Shown here piece after piece: positions 1-8,593 of a stretch of 34,232 nt of DNA. Positions within the stretch are counted from its first letter, which is position 1, and each line of letters begins with the position of its first letter. The DNA is from Halovenus carboxidivorans (GTDB lineage Archaea > Halobacteriota > Halobacteria > Halobacteriales > Haloarculaceae): NCBI RefSeq assembly GCF_009831575.1, contig NZ_WUUT01000009.1:1-34232 (forward strand), in the 5' to 3' direction. The notes beneath the pieces were generated by a model that saw only the letters and a program-made list of their open reading frames with translations, made no database searches and was not told the DNA's origin. The translations under genes were made by a program, and so were the position numbers.

Positions 1-366
1 GGTCATCCGAAAAATGGGGAGTCTGACGCATAATAGTTTCGCATTTGCACGTGCTTGTTGGGCTTCCCGGAACTCACTTTTTGGTTTACAAAGAAAATAT
101 TTTCTAAAACCGCGGAATCGGGCGGTACAGCCACCGGAAAAACCGTGTGAAACTCTCTCTAACACCGCTCTACGCAGGAATTTGTGCTCCGTCCGTAGCG
201 CGGTAAGCGAGAGCCCGATAGAAATCGGATCACACCGACGCGGCGGGAGGGTCGACAGCCACGCGGTGGGATGGGTACTCACGCGGTGGACTCGAGACGG
301 GAATCTGTCCGCAGGGGAATTTCTCCCGTGCCGCAGAACCCCCTCGCAGTTTCCAGCCAGAGTCGG
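1..366. other. AT-rich spacer without a convincing gene
   Basis: No open frame here has the acidic composition or family resemblance of the surrounding genes. Positions about 60-120 are clearly richer in A and T than the rest of the window and contain a perfect 14-base palindrome at 92-105 (AGAAAATATTTTCT). This could be the promoter or operator region of a gene beyond the left edge. The remainder, up to the 3' end of the DNA polymerase gene, shows nothing recognisable. Confidence 0.5.
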
Positions 367-3114
367 TCACATGAACTCGCCGAGGCCTTTCTGCTCCTGA
401 CCGGATTTGACCTCCTCCCAGGAGACGCCGAGCGCTTCGAGGATGCGCTCGATCGGCCCCTTCAGCGTCTTGTCGAGCATCTTCTCCCAGTCGATCTCGA
501 ACTCCTCGGGGAGTTGATCGGCGTACTCGAAACAGATCACGTCGGGGTTGCGCTTGAACTCTCCGTACAGCGGATCCTCGCTGACGCTGAGCCCCTCTTC
601 GTCCTCGATTCGCTCGAAGAAGTCGGCGTGTACCCGGTCGAGATAGACGCGTTTCGGCTTCGATCCGCGGTCGAAGTTCGTCCCGAGCAGGAGGTTCGCG
701 TACTTCGCGCCGCGGACCTGCGCGGTGTCGGTGTCGTAGTTGTCGAGTCGCTTTCCGATGCCGCCCGGGATACCGATCTCCTCGGGGCTGACCTCGCCGT
801 TCTGGAACTCCTCGATCACCTCGGTGACGTAGCGTTTGATCGACTCGATGTCCTCGCCGGTCACGATTCGGTCGATCACCTCCTTCTGGACCTCCTTTGT
901 GATCGGCGCGATGTCCGAGCGCTGGTGCTCGAAGCCCGTGATGTCGATATCGTCGACATCCTTGCCCTCCTTCCAGACGATGTGTCCGGCGTAGCGTTTC
1001 TTCTTGCCGGCCTGGAAGAAGCGCCGGTAGAGCTTCTCGAACTCGATCTCGAAGCGGTGTTCGGCTGCGTTCAGTTCCTCAGCGGCGAACTCGTCGTACG
1101 ACTCGTTGATCTCCCCCTCTAGCTCGAACGACTGCTCGATTGCCTCCTCCTTCGAGACACCGCCGCCGAGTTCGATCATCACCGAGTCGGTGTCACCGTA
1201 GACCAGTTCCAGATCGAGACCGTCCGTGATCTCCTCGGTGAAGTCGATCACCTCTCGGCCGGTCGCAGTCACCGCGGCCCCCATCTCTCGGTCGTACAGC
1301 CGGAACCGATCCCATCCCAAAACCCCGTATAGAGAGTTCATTATGACCTTCACGGCCGCCTGCTGGCGGTCGTACTGGTCGTACTCGGGTTCCTCGGGGT
1401 CGTGTTCGTCGCGGAGGGCTTTCTTCTGCTCGCGCTCTTCGAGCAGTTCGTCGACCATCTCGCGGATCGCACCGTCGGGTTCCTTGCGGAACCGGGTGCC
1501 GTTCGGTGCGCGGAAGGTCTCGCCGTCGTACTCCTCTGGGTCGACTTTCGTCTCCGGCGAGGCGTTGATCGTCACCATGCACATCGGATAGAGACTCTTC
1601 AGGTCGAGCACGCTGACGTTCTCTCTGACGCCTGAAATGGGGTCGAACACGGCCCCGCCCTCGTACTCCTCGCTCTCCTGTTGGCCCTTCGAGGGCAGCG
1701 CGTACTGGTCGTGGAGTTTGTGGAGGACGTACATGTCCACCGCGTCGCCGGGCGTGGTCGCGTCTTCGATCTTACAGCCGACGAACTGTCGGACCTCGTT
1801 CCAGAAGGCGATGATCTCCTGGTCGCGGTCGAGTTCGACACAGAGCTCCACGTCCCGGAGGTTGTACTCCAGCAGTCGCTCGGGGTCGTTCTCCCAGAGG
1901 TCACCGATATCGCCGGGGTAGCGCTCCTTGCCGATCCCGAGTTCGCGCTGCCCGACATCTTCCAGCCGGTAGGAGTCGAGTTCGGTGAACTTCGTCCGCT
2001 GGTAGGCGTACAGGAGGTCGAACATCACCCGGCCTTTCACGTCCGGCCCCTGCCAGTCGCTGCGCCAGACCTCGTTCACCCGCGAGAGGCGGTTGAGATC
2101 CAGGTCGTGGTCCGTCTCGTCGTCCAGAACGTCGAGTCGGTCCAACAGATACGGCGCGTCGAAGTCGGTGAAGTTCCACCCCGTCGCCAGGTCGGGTTCG
2201 GTCTCCTCGAAGTAATTCAGGAAGGCGTCGAGCATCGCCTCCTCGGTCTCGAACGAGCGGATGTCGTACTCGAGTTGGCGGGTGGCACCGCCGTCGACGT
2301 CGATCGGCTCGTAGTCGGGTATCTCCTCGGGAGGCTGTTCGCCCTCGGGCGGATCGAACAGCCAGAGGACGTACTCGTCGGTGTAGGAGTCGTGACTGGC
2401 GATACAGATGATCGGTTCCTCGCCGTCCTCGGGGAATCCCGAGCGGTCGTCGACCTCGATGTCGAAGGTGTTGACCCGGGGGCGGGCATCGACATCGACC
2501 GGTTCGACCTCGTCGTGGTGGACGCGGACGGTGCGCGCGTCGTTGGCCGTCCCCCCGCTCTCGACGTCGCGGGCGGGAATGCTGATCCCGCTGGTGATGT
2601 CCTTGTCGATCAGAAACCGGTTCGGGAAGAGAATGTCCGCCTCGTAGTGATCGAAGTCGTCGCGGATCTGGCCCACGTCCCGCGGGGTCTGGCCGAAGAT
2701 TTTCGTGAGTCGCTCCCCCCGGATCGACTCGTACGGGTCGCCGTCTTCGTCGGTCTCCTCCCAGTCGGTGATCCGGTCGTACTCCCGGAGGCGGCTCTCG
2801 GTGACGTTGTCCGTCGGCGCGTAGAAGTACGGTTTGAACTCGAAGACCTTGGCGTGGACGAGTTCCTCTTCGCTCGTCCGGCCGAAGACGTGGATGATCG
2901 GATACTCGTCGTCACCCCGCCCTTCGACCGTGTAATCGACCTGCATGACGGCAATTTCGAGCGTCTCCTCGACGGCGGGAAAGAGCTGTTCGCTGGTATC
3001 GACTTCGGCGGCGTTGGTCGCGCCGCTGGAGCCAGCGACGGCGCGCGCCTCGGCGGCGGGGCGGTCGCCGTCCTCGTCGGCGTCCTCGAAGGCTCCGAGG
3101 TCGGTCTGGGACAT
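367..3114 (-). CDS. polB: Family B replicative DNA polymerase (PolB1-type), intein-free
   Basis: This is a 915-residue DNA-directed DNA polymerase with 3'-5' proofreading exonuclease. Exo I is at 218-220 (DIE), Exo II near 314-318 (NFTDF) and Exo III at 417-421 (YNLRD). Polymerase motif A is DLKSLYPM near 504-511, motif B is K589 to SLYG, and motif C is YGDTDS at 639-644, followed by KKKRY near 704-708. The three motifs where archaeal PolB inteins usually sit are uninterrupted. The protein ends in a PIP-box-like string, Q908-L911-F914-M915, suggesting binding to the PCNA clamp. A methionine three codons upstream (3123) is possible. I prefer 3114 because a TATA-like box at 3139-3146 places the transcription start at about that codon. 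The gene is divergent from the MgtE pair. Family assignment is very secure. Confidence 0.97.
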   Translation of the reverse strand: MSQTDLGAFEDADEDGDRPAAEARAVAGSSGATNAAEVDTSEQLFPAVEETLEIAVMQVDYTVEGRGDDEYPIIHVFGRTSEEELVHAKVFEFKPYFYAPTDNVTESRLREYDRITDWEETDEDGDPYESIRGERLTKIFGQTPRDVGQIRDDFDHYEADILFPNRFLIDKDITSGISIPARDVESGGTANDARTVRVHHDEVEPVDVDARPRVNTFDIEVDDRSGFPEDGEEPIICIASHDSYTDEYVLWLFDPPEGEQPPEEIPDYEPIDVDGGATRQLEYDIRSFETEEAMLDAFLNYFEETEPDLATGWNFTDFDAPYLLDRLDVLDDETDHDLDLNRLSRVNEVWRSDWQGPDVKGRVMFDLLYAYQRTKFTELDSYRLEDVGQRELGIGKERYPGDIGDLWENDPERLLEYNLRDVELCVELDRDQEIIAFWNEVRQFVGCKIEDATTPGDAVDMYVLHKLHDQYALPSKGQQESEEYEGGAVFDPISGVRENVSVLDLKSLYPMCMVTINASPETKVDPEEYDGETFRAPNGTRFRKEPDGAIREMVDELLEEREQKKALRDEHDPEEPEYDQYDRQQAAVKVIMNSLYGVLGWDRFRLYDREMGAAVTATGREVIDFTEEITDGLDLELVYGDTDSVMIELGGGVSKEEAIEQSFELEGEINESYDEFAAEELNAAEHRFEIEFEKLYRRFFQAGKKKRYAGHIVWKEGKDVDDIDITGFEHQRSDIAPITKEVQKEVIDRIVTGEDIESIKRYVTEVIEEFQNGEVSPEEIGIPGGIGKRLDNYDTDTAQVRGAKYANLLLGTNFDRGSKPKRVYLDRVHADFFERIEDEEGLSVSEDPLYGEFKRNPDVICFEYADQLPEEFEIDWEKMLDKTLKGPIERILEALGVSWEEVKSGQEQKGLGEFM

Positions 3115-3138
3115 ACTACCCATAAGTGCGTGCCCGGG

Positions 3139-3146
3139 TAAAAACA
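3139..3146 (-). promoter_or_regulatory. TATA-like box of polB
   Basis: On the minus strand a TTTTTACC box lies about 28 bases before the ATG at 3114, the spacing expected for a leaderless haloarchaeal mRNA. It argues for the 3114 start over 3123. Confidence 0.5.
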
Positions 3147-3192
3147 TCCGCGGTCCGTCCTCCCGGCCGGTCGTCGTCACCGGGTTCCCGTC

Positions 3193-3199
3193 ACCTTTA
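3193..3199 (+). promoter_or_regulatory. TATA-like box of the split mgtE operon
   Basis: CTTTAAC lies roughly 28-30 bases upstream of the ATG at 3226. No Shine-Dalgarno sequence is visible, so a leaderless transcript is likely. Confidence 0.45.
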
Positions 3200-3225
3200 A
3201 CCGAACACTTACCGATTTCAACAGC

Positions 3226-3798
3226 ATGGACGTTCGCGCGGAGGCGACGACGATATACCGCGAGACGCTTCCGATTCTCGTCGTCTCTCTCGGCGGCGGC
3301 CTGTTTTCCGGCCTCGTTCTCGAAGGACTGCTCGACAGCGTCGCGGAGTTTCCGGGTCTGCTCGTGATGGTGCCGGTCTTTCTGGCGACCCGCGGGAACG
3401 TCTACGGGGCTCTCGGGGGTCGGATCGCCAGCGGCCTCCACCAGGGGCTGATCGAACCCCGACTCCAGTACGACGAGCGGCTGGTGAACGCCGCGGTCGC
3501 CTCCTTCGTCAACGGGACCGGTATCTCCGTCGTGATCGGCGTCATCACGTGGCTGGTGCTGACGCTGCTGCCGAACTGGGAGCCGGCGATGCTCGTCGAA
3601 CTGGTCGGGATCATGTTCGTCGCGGGCGTACTGACATCGCTTCTCATGATCGTCGGGATGCTCGTGCTCATCTTCGCCGGCTTCAAGTACGGTTACGATC
3701 CCGACAATCTGGTCGGCCCCATCGTGACGACGCTCGGTGATATCTTCGGGATGGTCTTTCTGGTACTGTCGGTCTGGCTGGTCGGGGTGGTCCTCTGA
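3226..3798 (+). CDS. MgtE-like divalent cation transporter, half 1 (membrane domain only)
   Basis: This 190-residue integral membrane protein corresponds to the five-helix channel domain of MgtE/SLC41 Mg2+ transporters. Visible features are a hydrophobic first helix (about 15-35), the segment VPVFLATRGNVYGALGGRIA (about 48-67), and the last helix containing PIVTTLGDIFG. The Asp of that motif (D172) matches the pore Asp of the PxVTTLxDxxG signature in MgtE. The N-terminal superhelical and CBS domains that gate bacterial MgtE are absent. The stop overlaps the start of the next gene in TGATG, implying translational coupling and equal production of the two halves. Substrate (Mg2+ or another divalent ion) is inferred from the family. 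Confidence 0.88.
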   Translation: MDVRAEATTIYRETLPILVVSLGGGLFSGLVLEGLLDSVAEFPGLLVMVPVFLATRGNVYGALGGRIASGLHQGLIEPRLQYDERLVNAAVASFVNGTGISVVIGVITWLVLTLLPNWEPAMLVELVGIMFVAGVLTSLLMIVGMLVLIFAGFKYGYDPDNLVGPIVTTLGDIFGMVFLVLSVWLVGVVL

Positions 3799-4373
3799 TG
3801 AGCGCACGCGGCGATTCGCTCGGCAGTTGGAGGTGGACCCGGATCGTCCGCACGATGTTCCCCCTGTTGGTCGTCCTCTCGGTGATCGTGCTCTGGGCGG
3901 GTCTCACCCTCGAAGGCGCACGGTCGTTGCTCGAAGAATTTGGCATCCTCGCGATCATGGTGCCGACGATGGTCGGGACCGGCGGCAATCTCGGTGCGAC
4001 GCTGAGTTCGCGTCTCTCGACGCGGTTTCACCTCGGGACGACGACGCTCGATCCCCGCGACCGGGTGCTGTGGGCCAACGTACTCGCGATTCTCGCGTTA
4101 GCGGCGTCGATCTTTGCCGCCCTGGCGGTCGGTGCGTATCTGCTCGGACTCGTCGTCGGGTCGACGCTGTCCTTTCCGACGCTGTTTCTCATCTCGATGG
4201 TCAGCGGGATGTCCGTCGCCGTCGTCGCAATCGTGTTCAGTTTCGCCGCGACCTACCTCTCCTATCGCGCCGGAATCGATCCCGACGACACCACGATCCC
4301 CATCGTGACCAACGTCGTCGACGTGTTCGGGATGCTCATCTTTATCGGTGTCTCCACGCTGGTGTTGACCTGA
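3798..4373 (+). CDS. MgtE-like divalent cation transporter, half 2 (membrane domain only)
   Basis: This 191-residue membrane protein is a paralogue of the preceding gene. It carries the parallel motifs VPTMVGTGGNLGATLSSRLS (about 55-74) and PIVTNVVDVFG near the C-terminus, with D175 at the pore position. Helices cover most of the chain and there is no CBS or N domain. The two halves have diverged but keep the same length and motif order, which suggests a heterodimer replacing the homodimer of bacterial MgtE, comparable to the two fused repeats of eukaryotic SLC41. The gene overlaps the previous one by one base and ends one base before the stop of a convergent PhoU/RCK_C gene. Confidence 0.88.
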   Translation: MSARGDSLGSWRWTRIVRTMFPLLVVLSVIVLWAGLTLEGARSLLEEFGILAIMVPTMVGTGGNLGATLSSRLSTRFHLGTTTLDPRDRVLWANVLAILALAASIFAALAVGAYLLGLVVGSTLSFPTLFLISMVSGMSVAVVAIVFSFAATYLSYRAGIDPDDTTIPIVTNVVDVFGMLIFIGVSTLVLT

Positions 4374-4374
4374 G

Positions 4375-5577
4375 TCAGGCGGCCGTTTCGAGCAGTTGTT
4401 CCGTCGCGTTCCACGTCCCGCGGACGATCAACACGTCTCCGGCCGCGACCGTCTCCTCGCCGTCGGGGTAGAAGATCCACTCCCCGTCGGCCTCGTGGAT
4501 CGCGATGATCGAGACCCCCGGTGTCTCGTCGAGAATCGTCCCGACGGTCCGGCCCGCCAGCGAACTGTTCGGCCCGAGTTCGGCCCGCCGAACCGCAACG
4601 TCGCTCTCCCGGACCGACTCGGCGATCACCGGGTGGGTGTCGATATCGCGGAGGATCCCCTCGGTGATCTCCAGCGCGGCGTCGCTGATCAGTTCGCTGC
4701 TGCTCGCCAGCCGGAGCAGTCCCCGTAACGACACCGGGTCGTCGACGTCAGCCGCGGCCTGCAACGCCCACGCTTCGAGCCGAGAGTGGAGGCTGTCGAC
4801 TTCGACTTCGAGGGAGTTCACCTCCTCGGCGAGTTCCTGGTCGTCGAACAGCACGCTCGCGTATGCGAGGTCGACCGCGAGTTCGCTGACGTTTTTCATC
4901 AGGACAATCGTATCGACTGCCCGTTCGAGGTTCCCGAACTCCGCCTCCGTCGCTTCGGGCTGTTCGTATCGCTCCGTAGTGATCCGCTGGTACACCTCGG
5001 CAACGCTGTCCTCGTCTCCCCGCAACAGCAGGCTGTCGCCGACGTCCAGCCGACTCTCGCTGTCCGGATCCAGTTCCCAGCCGTTCTCGCCCCGGATCCC
5101 GATCACCCGGACGCCGGTCTCCGTTTCGAGGTTGATCTCCCCGAGCGTCTTTGCGGCGTAGATCGAGTCCTCGTCCACCGTGGCCCGTTCCAGCACCTCG
5201 ATGGCCTCCGGCAGGGCCGTCTGGATCGACCCCGGCAAGGTCTCCTCGCCGAGAACGAGACCGGCGATATCGCCGGCAGCGTCGCTGATCTTCTCGGCCG
5301 CACCGATGATCCCCAGCACCGGCGCGAGTTGGCGGGCGTCGTCGGGGTTGCGAGTCGCCATCAACATGTTCATCCGCGCCTGCAACTGGAGGAGATCCAT
5401 CTGTTGTTCCAGTTGCAGTACCTCCTCGGCCAGATTCTCGCTGTTGTGCAACAGCGCGGAGTACGCCAGGTCGACGATCAGCTCTGAGCTGTCTTTCATC
5501 GCGCTCAGAAGATCCTTGACGCCGATGGGCTCGTAGGTTACCGTCTCCGAGTCGGCGTCGGCACCGAAAGCGTCCAT
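4375..5577 (-). CDS. PhoU / RCK_C (TrkA-C) tandem-repeat regulator
   Basis: This is a 400-residue soluble protein made of two similar halves. Each half has a PhoU-like helical segment (about 20-110 and 218-310) followed by an RCK_C/TrkA-C ligand-binding domain (about 112-200 and 315-398). The repeat is visible in SSELIVDLAYSALL against VSELAVDLAYASVL, in EKISDAAGDI against ELISDAALEI, and in VIGIRGENGW against IIAIHEADGEW. RCK_C domains bind small ligands and gate ion channels and transporters. The protein has no pore helix of its own, so database names such as potassium channel protein would mislead. It lies tail to tail with the split MgtE pair (1-base gap), and I infer that it may regulate that transporter. 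The start at 5577 is the first methionine with the typical acidic composition; upstream sequence in frame is Arg-rich. Confidence 0.85.
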   Translation of the reverse strand: MDAFGADADSETVTYEPIGVKDLLSAMKDSSELIVDLAYSALLHNSENLAEEVLQLEQQMDLLQLQARMNMLMATRNPDDARQLAPVLGIIGAAEKISDAAGDIAGLVLGEETLPGSIQTALPEAIEVLERATVDEDSIYAAKTLGEINLETETGVRVIGIRGENGWELDPDSESRLDVGDSLLLRGDEDSVAEVYQRITTERYEQPEATEAEFGNLERAVDTIVLMKNVSELAVDLAYASVLFDDQELAEEVNSLEVEVDSLHSRLEAWALQAAADVDDPVSLRGLLRLASSSELISDAALEITEGILRDIDTHPVIAESVRESDVAVRRAELGPNSSLAGRTVGTILDETPGVSIIAIHEADGEWIFYPDGEETVAAGDVLIVRGTWNATEQLLETAA

Positions 5578-5642
5578 GGATGGCCGTACTCGGTTCACCC
5601 GCTTGGTTCTATCGGCTGGTCGAGGAGTCCGACCCGGCCGCC

Positions 5643-6092
5643 CTACTGCTCGGCCGCGGCCGCCGAGCAGACCTCGGTCCACCGGCCCTGGTCTTCGAGG
5701 TGAGCCTGTAGCTCGGCCGCGTAGGCCTCGACGAGTTCGGTCGCGGCCGCCAGTTCGTCCGCGTCGACGCCGCTCCCGTTGGCGTCGCTGCTGTCGAAGC
5801 CGAGAACGCTCTTCAGCGAGTCGATGACACCGCCGCTGTCTCCGCCGCCACCGGGTCGAGCCATCCCCTGCGGGAGGTTCTCAAGCTCCGGCATGATCTG
5901 TTCGAGGTTCTCCGTGTTGGCCGTCAGCGTCGCCTCGCTCGGCGTCTCCGGACGGTCGATGTCGAGCTCGACGGCCGTCATAATCAGTCCCCACTCCTGG
6001 TTCGAGAACTGCGAATCGATCACCTGCTCGTTGAACTCCTGATCGACCCGCATGCGAGCGCCTGCGAGTTTGTCTCGCCAGCCGTTGCTCAT
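5643..6092 (-). CDS. DUF5799-like haloarchaeal protein
   Basis: This is a small acidic protein of 149 residues beginning MSNGWRDKLAGARMRVDQEF. I recognise it from memory as resembling the haloarchaea-restricted DUF5799 family, whose function is unknown. It has no signal peptide, membrane segment or catalytic motif. A Gly-rich linker (near residues 80-90) separates an N-terminal region, including QFSNQEWGLIMTAVE, from a helical, Ala/Glu-rich C-terminal half. It lies 65 bases upstream of the PhoU/RCK_C gene on the same strand and 48 bases downstream of the OsmC gene, so one transcript could cover all three. The reading frame is secure, the family name less so. Confidence 0.75.
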   Translation of the reverse strand: MSNGWRDKLAGARMRVDQEFNEQVIDSQFSNQEWGLIMTAVELDIDRPETPSEATLTANTENLEQIMPELENLPQGMARPGGGGDSGGVIDSLKSVLGFDSSDANGSGVDADELAAATELVEAYAAELQAHLEDQGRWTEVCSAAAAEQ

Positions 6093-6140
6093 ACTCGTAG
6101 TTGGGGAAAACGGCTCAAATGGGTTCCGGCTGCTCGGTCG

Positions 6141-6539
6141 TCAGAAGTCCACGCCGTCCTCGACGCTGATCTCCGCCTGTAACTCCTCGCGTAGCGCCGC
6201 GTGGACGTGACAGATTCCCTCCGCTCGCTCGACGATATCGCTCACCGAATCCCCGAGTGACTCCTCGACGTGCAGGTCGAAAGAGACGTACTCCAGGTCG
6301 TCGTCCTCGTCGAGGTCCGCGCCGACATCGACCTCGATCTGGCCGATATCGTCGAATCCCTCCTTGTTCGCGCCGACGCGGAAGGCCGGGATGAAACAGG
6401 AGGCGTAGGTCGCGACCAGCGCCTGGTTCGGACTCGGTCCCTGCTCTTCGGTCGCGTCGACGCCCAGTTCCCACTCGCCGATGAGGTTCGTCGTTGCGTA
6501 CCCTTCTTCACTGATGCTCGTGACTTCGATGTCAGGCAT
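6141..6539 (-). CDS. OsmC/Ohr-family peroxiredoxin-like protein
   Basis: This 132-residue protein of the OsmC/Ohr family uses thiols to reduce organic hydroperoxides. Both catalytic cysteines are present: C48 in ATYASCFIPAF (peroxidatic) and C110 in EGICHVHAAL (resolving). The length fits the family. The enzyme is cytoplasmic and probably takes part in defence against oxidative damage. The start at 6539 gives the expected N-terminal strand, MPDIEVTSI. It is followed by the DUF5799-like gene on the same strand. Confidence 0.9.
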   Translation of the reverse strand: MPDIEVTSISEEGYATTNLIGEWELGVDATEEQGPSPNQALVATYASCFIPAFRVGANKEGFDDIGQIEVDVGADLDEDDDLEYVSFDLHVEESLGDSVSDIVERAEGICHVHAALREELQAEISVEDGVDF

Positions 6540-6621
6540 AGATGGAGCTACGACCGCCCGGGTGAAAACAGTACGTGTCTATGCAGCCCGAGCGGCTGCG
6601 GACGACACGGGCGCCGACCAG

Positions 6622-7338
6622 TCAGTACTCGAAGCTCTCGTCGCCGTCGAGGATCACGGCCTCCGCTCCGGGCGCGTTGCCGTCGACCGCCCGCACGAAG
6701 TCGTCGGTGTCGATCTCGATCGGCGGGAACGAGTCGTAGTGCATCGGCATCGCGTACTCGACATCGACCCAATCGGCCGCGATGCCGGCCTGTAGCGGCC
6801 CCATGGTGAAGTGATCGCCGGCGGGCAGCGCCGCCACGTCGGGTTCGAGGTACGGACCGATGACGTCTTTCATCTCGGACATCAGTGCCGTATCCCCGGC
6901 GTGATAGAAGGTCTCGGACTCCTCGTCGGCGACTTTCGTCGGGTTCGTGTCCGAGACGACGAAGCCGGCGGGCATTCCGCCGGTGTTCTGGTAGTCAGTG
7001 TCCAGTCCGTTCGTGTGGTCCGCCCGGACCATCGTCACGAAGGCATCGCCCAGTTCGATGGTGCCGCCGATGTTGAATCCGGTCGTGTCGTCCTCGTCGA
7101 CCCCGTACTCCGCGGCGACGTAGCCGGCCAACTCCGGCGTCGTCGCGACAGTCGCGTCGTCGAATTCACCGACGTGGGCGATGTGGTCGGCGTGACCGTG
7201 CGTGAGCAGGACGTACTCCGGGTCGAGTTCCCCCGGCGAGACGTCCGTCTTCGGATTGTCGAAGAAGGGGTCGATCAGAAGCGATGTCTCTCCGAGTTCG
7301 ACGCCCCATGTCGAGTGACCGTACCAGGTAAGTTCCAT
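6622..7338 (-). CDS. UPF0173 metal-dependent hydrolase (metallo-beta-lactamase fold)
   Basis: This is a 238-residue member of the UPF0173 branch of the metallo-beta-lactamase superfamily. Metal ligands are visible in order: THGHADH (H47, H49, D51, H52), H108 in RADHTNG, D149 in HAGDT and H200 in MPMHYD. It has no signal peptide, so it is cytoplasmic. The physiological substrate of this family is unknown. The start at 7338 ([11 protein letters not shown]) is preferred over longer in-frame options because the family begins here and a TATA-like box at 7367-7374 sits about 30 bases upstream. Confidence 0.92.
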   Translation of the reverse strand: MELTWYGHSTWGVELGETSLLIDPFFDNPKTDVSPGELDPEYVLLTHGHADHIAHVGEFDDATVATTPELAGYVAAEYGVDEDDTTGFNIGGTIELGDAFVTMVRADHTNGLDTDYQNTGGMPAGFVVSDTNPTKVADEESETFYHAGDTALMSEMKDVIGPYLEPDVAALPAGDHFTMGPLQAGIAADWVDVEYAMPMHYDSFPPIEIDTDDFVRAVDGNAPGAEAVILDGDESFEY

Positions 7339-7366
7339 TGCGATTGGTGTTTCGCTCACCGGACAC

Positions 7367-7374
7367 TTATAAAT
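7367..7374 (-). promoter_or_regulatory. TATA box of the UPF0173 gene
   Basis: The minus strand carries ATTTATAA, centred about 32 bases before the ATG at 7338. This is a near-consensus haloarchaeal box and indicates a leaderless mRNA. Confidence 0.65.
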
Positions 7375-7477
7375 AGTCCAACCGGCGAACCTGTGTTGCT
7401 TCGGGCTACGAGCGGTCTGAGAGCGGGCTGATCGTACCCGCGTGGGATTTATTTCGCTTCCGACCAAAATGAGAGTT

Positions 7478-8593
7478 ATGCCAGAGAAGCGGCAGTCCAG
7501 GCGGAGGTTTCTCACCGCGTCCGGAGTGGCCCTCACGGCCGCGCTCGCCGGTTGTACGTTGAACCCACCACAGGGCTCCGGACAGGAATCCTCGAACAAT
7601 TCGGGGTTCCCCGACGACCCGGTTACCCCTCAAACACAGGAGGAAATCCCCGCTTCGTCCCAGTTCAGCGAGGTCTATCAGGAGACCATCGACTCCGTTG
7701 CCGCCGTCAGGGCCACCGGAGCGAGTTCCTCCTCCGGAGGGACTGCCTGGGTGTACGACGACTCACACCTCGTCACGAACGCCCACGTCGTCCGGGACGC
7801 GACAGAGATCTACCTGCGGTTCCGCCAGTCCGGCTGGCTCCAGGCTGAACTCGTCGGCTCCGACGGCCACAGCGACCTCGCCGTCCTCCAAGCGGACCTG
7901 CCCGACTCGGCGACGCCGCTCGAACTCACAGACCAGCCTCACCCCGTCGGCACGCGGGTCGCGGCGCTGGGCAACCCGTTCGGACTGACCGGGTCGTTCA
8001 CCACCGGCATCATCAGCGGGCGAAACCGGACCATTTCGATCCCGAACAGCCGGTTCTCGACGCCGGACGGGATCCAGACCGACGCCGCGGTCAACCCCGG
8101 CAACAGCGGCGGCCCGCTGATCACCCTCGACGGAGTCGTCGTCGGCGTCGTCAACGCCACGCAGGGGGACAACGTCGGGTTCGCAATCTCCGCGGCCATG
8201 GTCCGGCGAGTCGTCCCCGAGCTCATCGAGACCGGCAACTACGACCACTCGTATCTGGGGATCGCACTGTCGGATGTCACGCCGGCGCTGATCGAGGCCA
8301 ACGACTTCGGCAACTACACCTTCGGCGTCTACGTCAACGGGACCGCCCCCGACGGCCCCAGCGACGGGATCCTGCAGGGATCGGAGACGACGACGACCAT
8401 CCGCGGCCGCGAGGTGGAGGTCGGCGGCGATCTCATCGTTCGGATGGGCGAGTGGACGATCCAGAACCGCGAGCGACTGTCGGCGTATCTCGCGCTCGAG
8501 ACCCGACCCGGAGACACGGTCGATATCGAAGTCGTCCGCGACGGCGAAACCCGGACGGTACAGGTGACCCTCGGCACCCGTCCGGAGCTGTAA
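7478..8593 (+). CDS. HtrA/DegP-type S1C serine protease, Tat lipoprotein
   Basis: This 371-residue extracytoplasmic trypsin-like protease probably handles misfolded exported proteins. The N-terminus has a twin-arginine motif (RRRF, residues 8-11) and the lipobox LAGC with C26, so it should be Tat-exported, lipidated and anchored at the outer face of the membrane. A Ser/Asn/Gln/Pro linker follows. The catalytic triad is H103 (TNAHVV), D133 (HSDLAVL) and S210 (NPGNSGGP). A PDZ domain covers about 255-368. An alternative ATG at 7469 adds three residues. A weak TATA-like TTTATTT at 7448-7454 fits 7478 slightly better. The gene abuts the stop of the convergent sensor kinase. Confidence 0.93.
   Translation: MPEKRQSRRRFLTASGVALTAALAGCTLNPPQGSGQESSNNSGFPDDPVTPQTQEEIPASSQFSEVYQETIDSVAAVRATGASSSSGGTAWVYDDSHLVTNAHVVRDATEIYLRFRQSGWLQAELVGSDGHSDLAVLQADLPDSATPLELTDQPHPVGTRVAALGNPFGLTGSFTTGIISGRNRTISIPNSRFSTPDGIQTDAAVNPGNSGGPLITLDGVVVGVVNATQGDNVGFAISAAMVRRVVPELIETGNYDHSYLGIALSDVTPALIEANDFGNYTFGVYVNGTAPDGPSDGILQGSETTTTIRGREVEVGGDLIVRMGEWTIQNRERLSAYLALETRPGDTVDIEVVRDGETRTVQVTLGTRPEL

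Noticed and set aside
14-400. 128-codon plus-strand frame at the left edge
   Set aside because: It has basic, Arg/Ser-rich composition unlike haloarchaeal proteins, no ribosome site or placed promoter, and it runs into the polB 3' end.
271-1122. Long plus-strand open frame opposite the 3' part of polB
   Set aside because: It mirrors the antisense of the polymerase gene. Its Leu/Val/Asp-rich composition is the usual complement of GC-rich halophile coding sequence, and it has no family resemblance.
1681-3141. 486-codon plus-strand open frame opposite polB
   Set aside because: The minus strand carries every polymerase motif over the same stretch. The plus frame is a compositional shadow.
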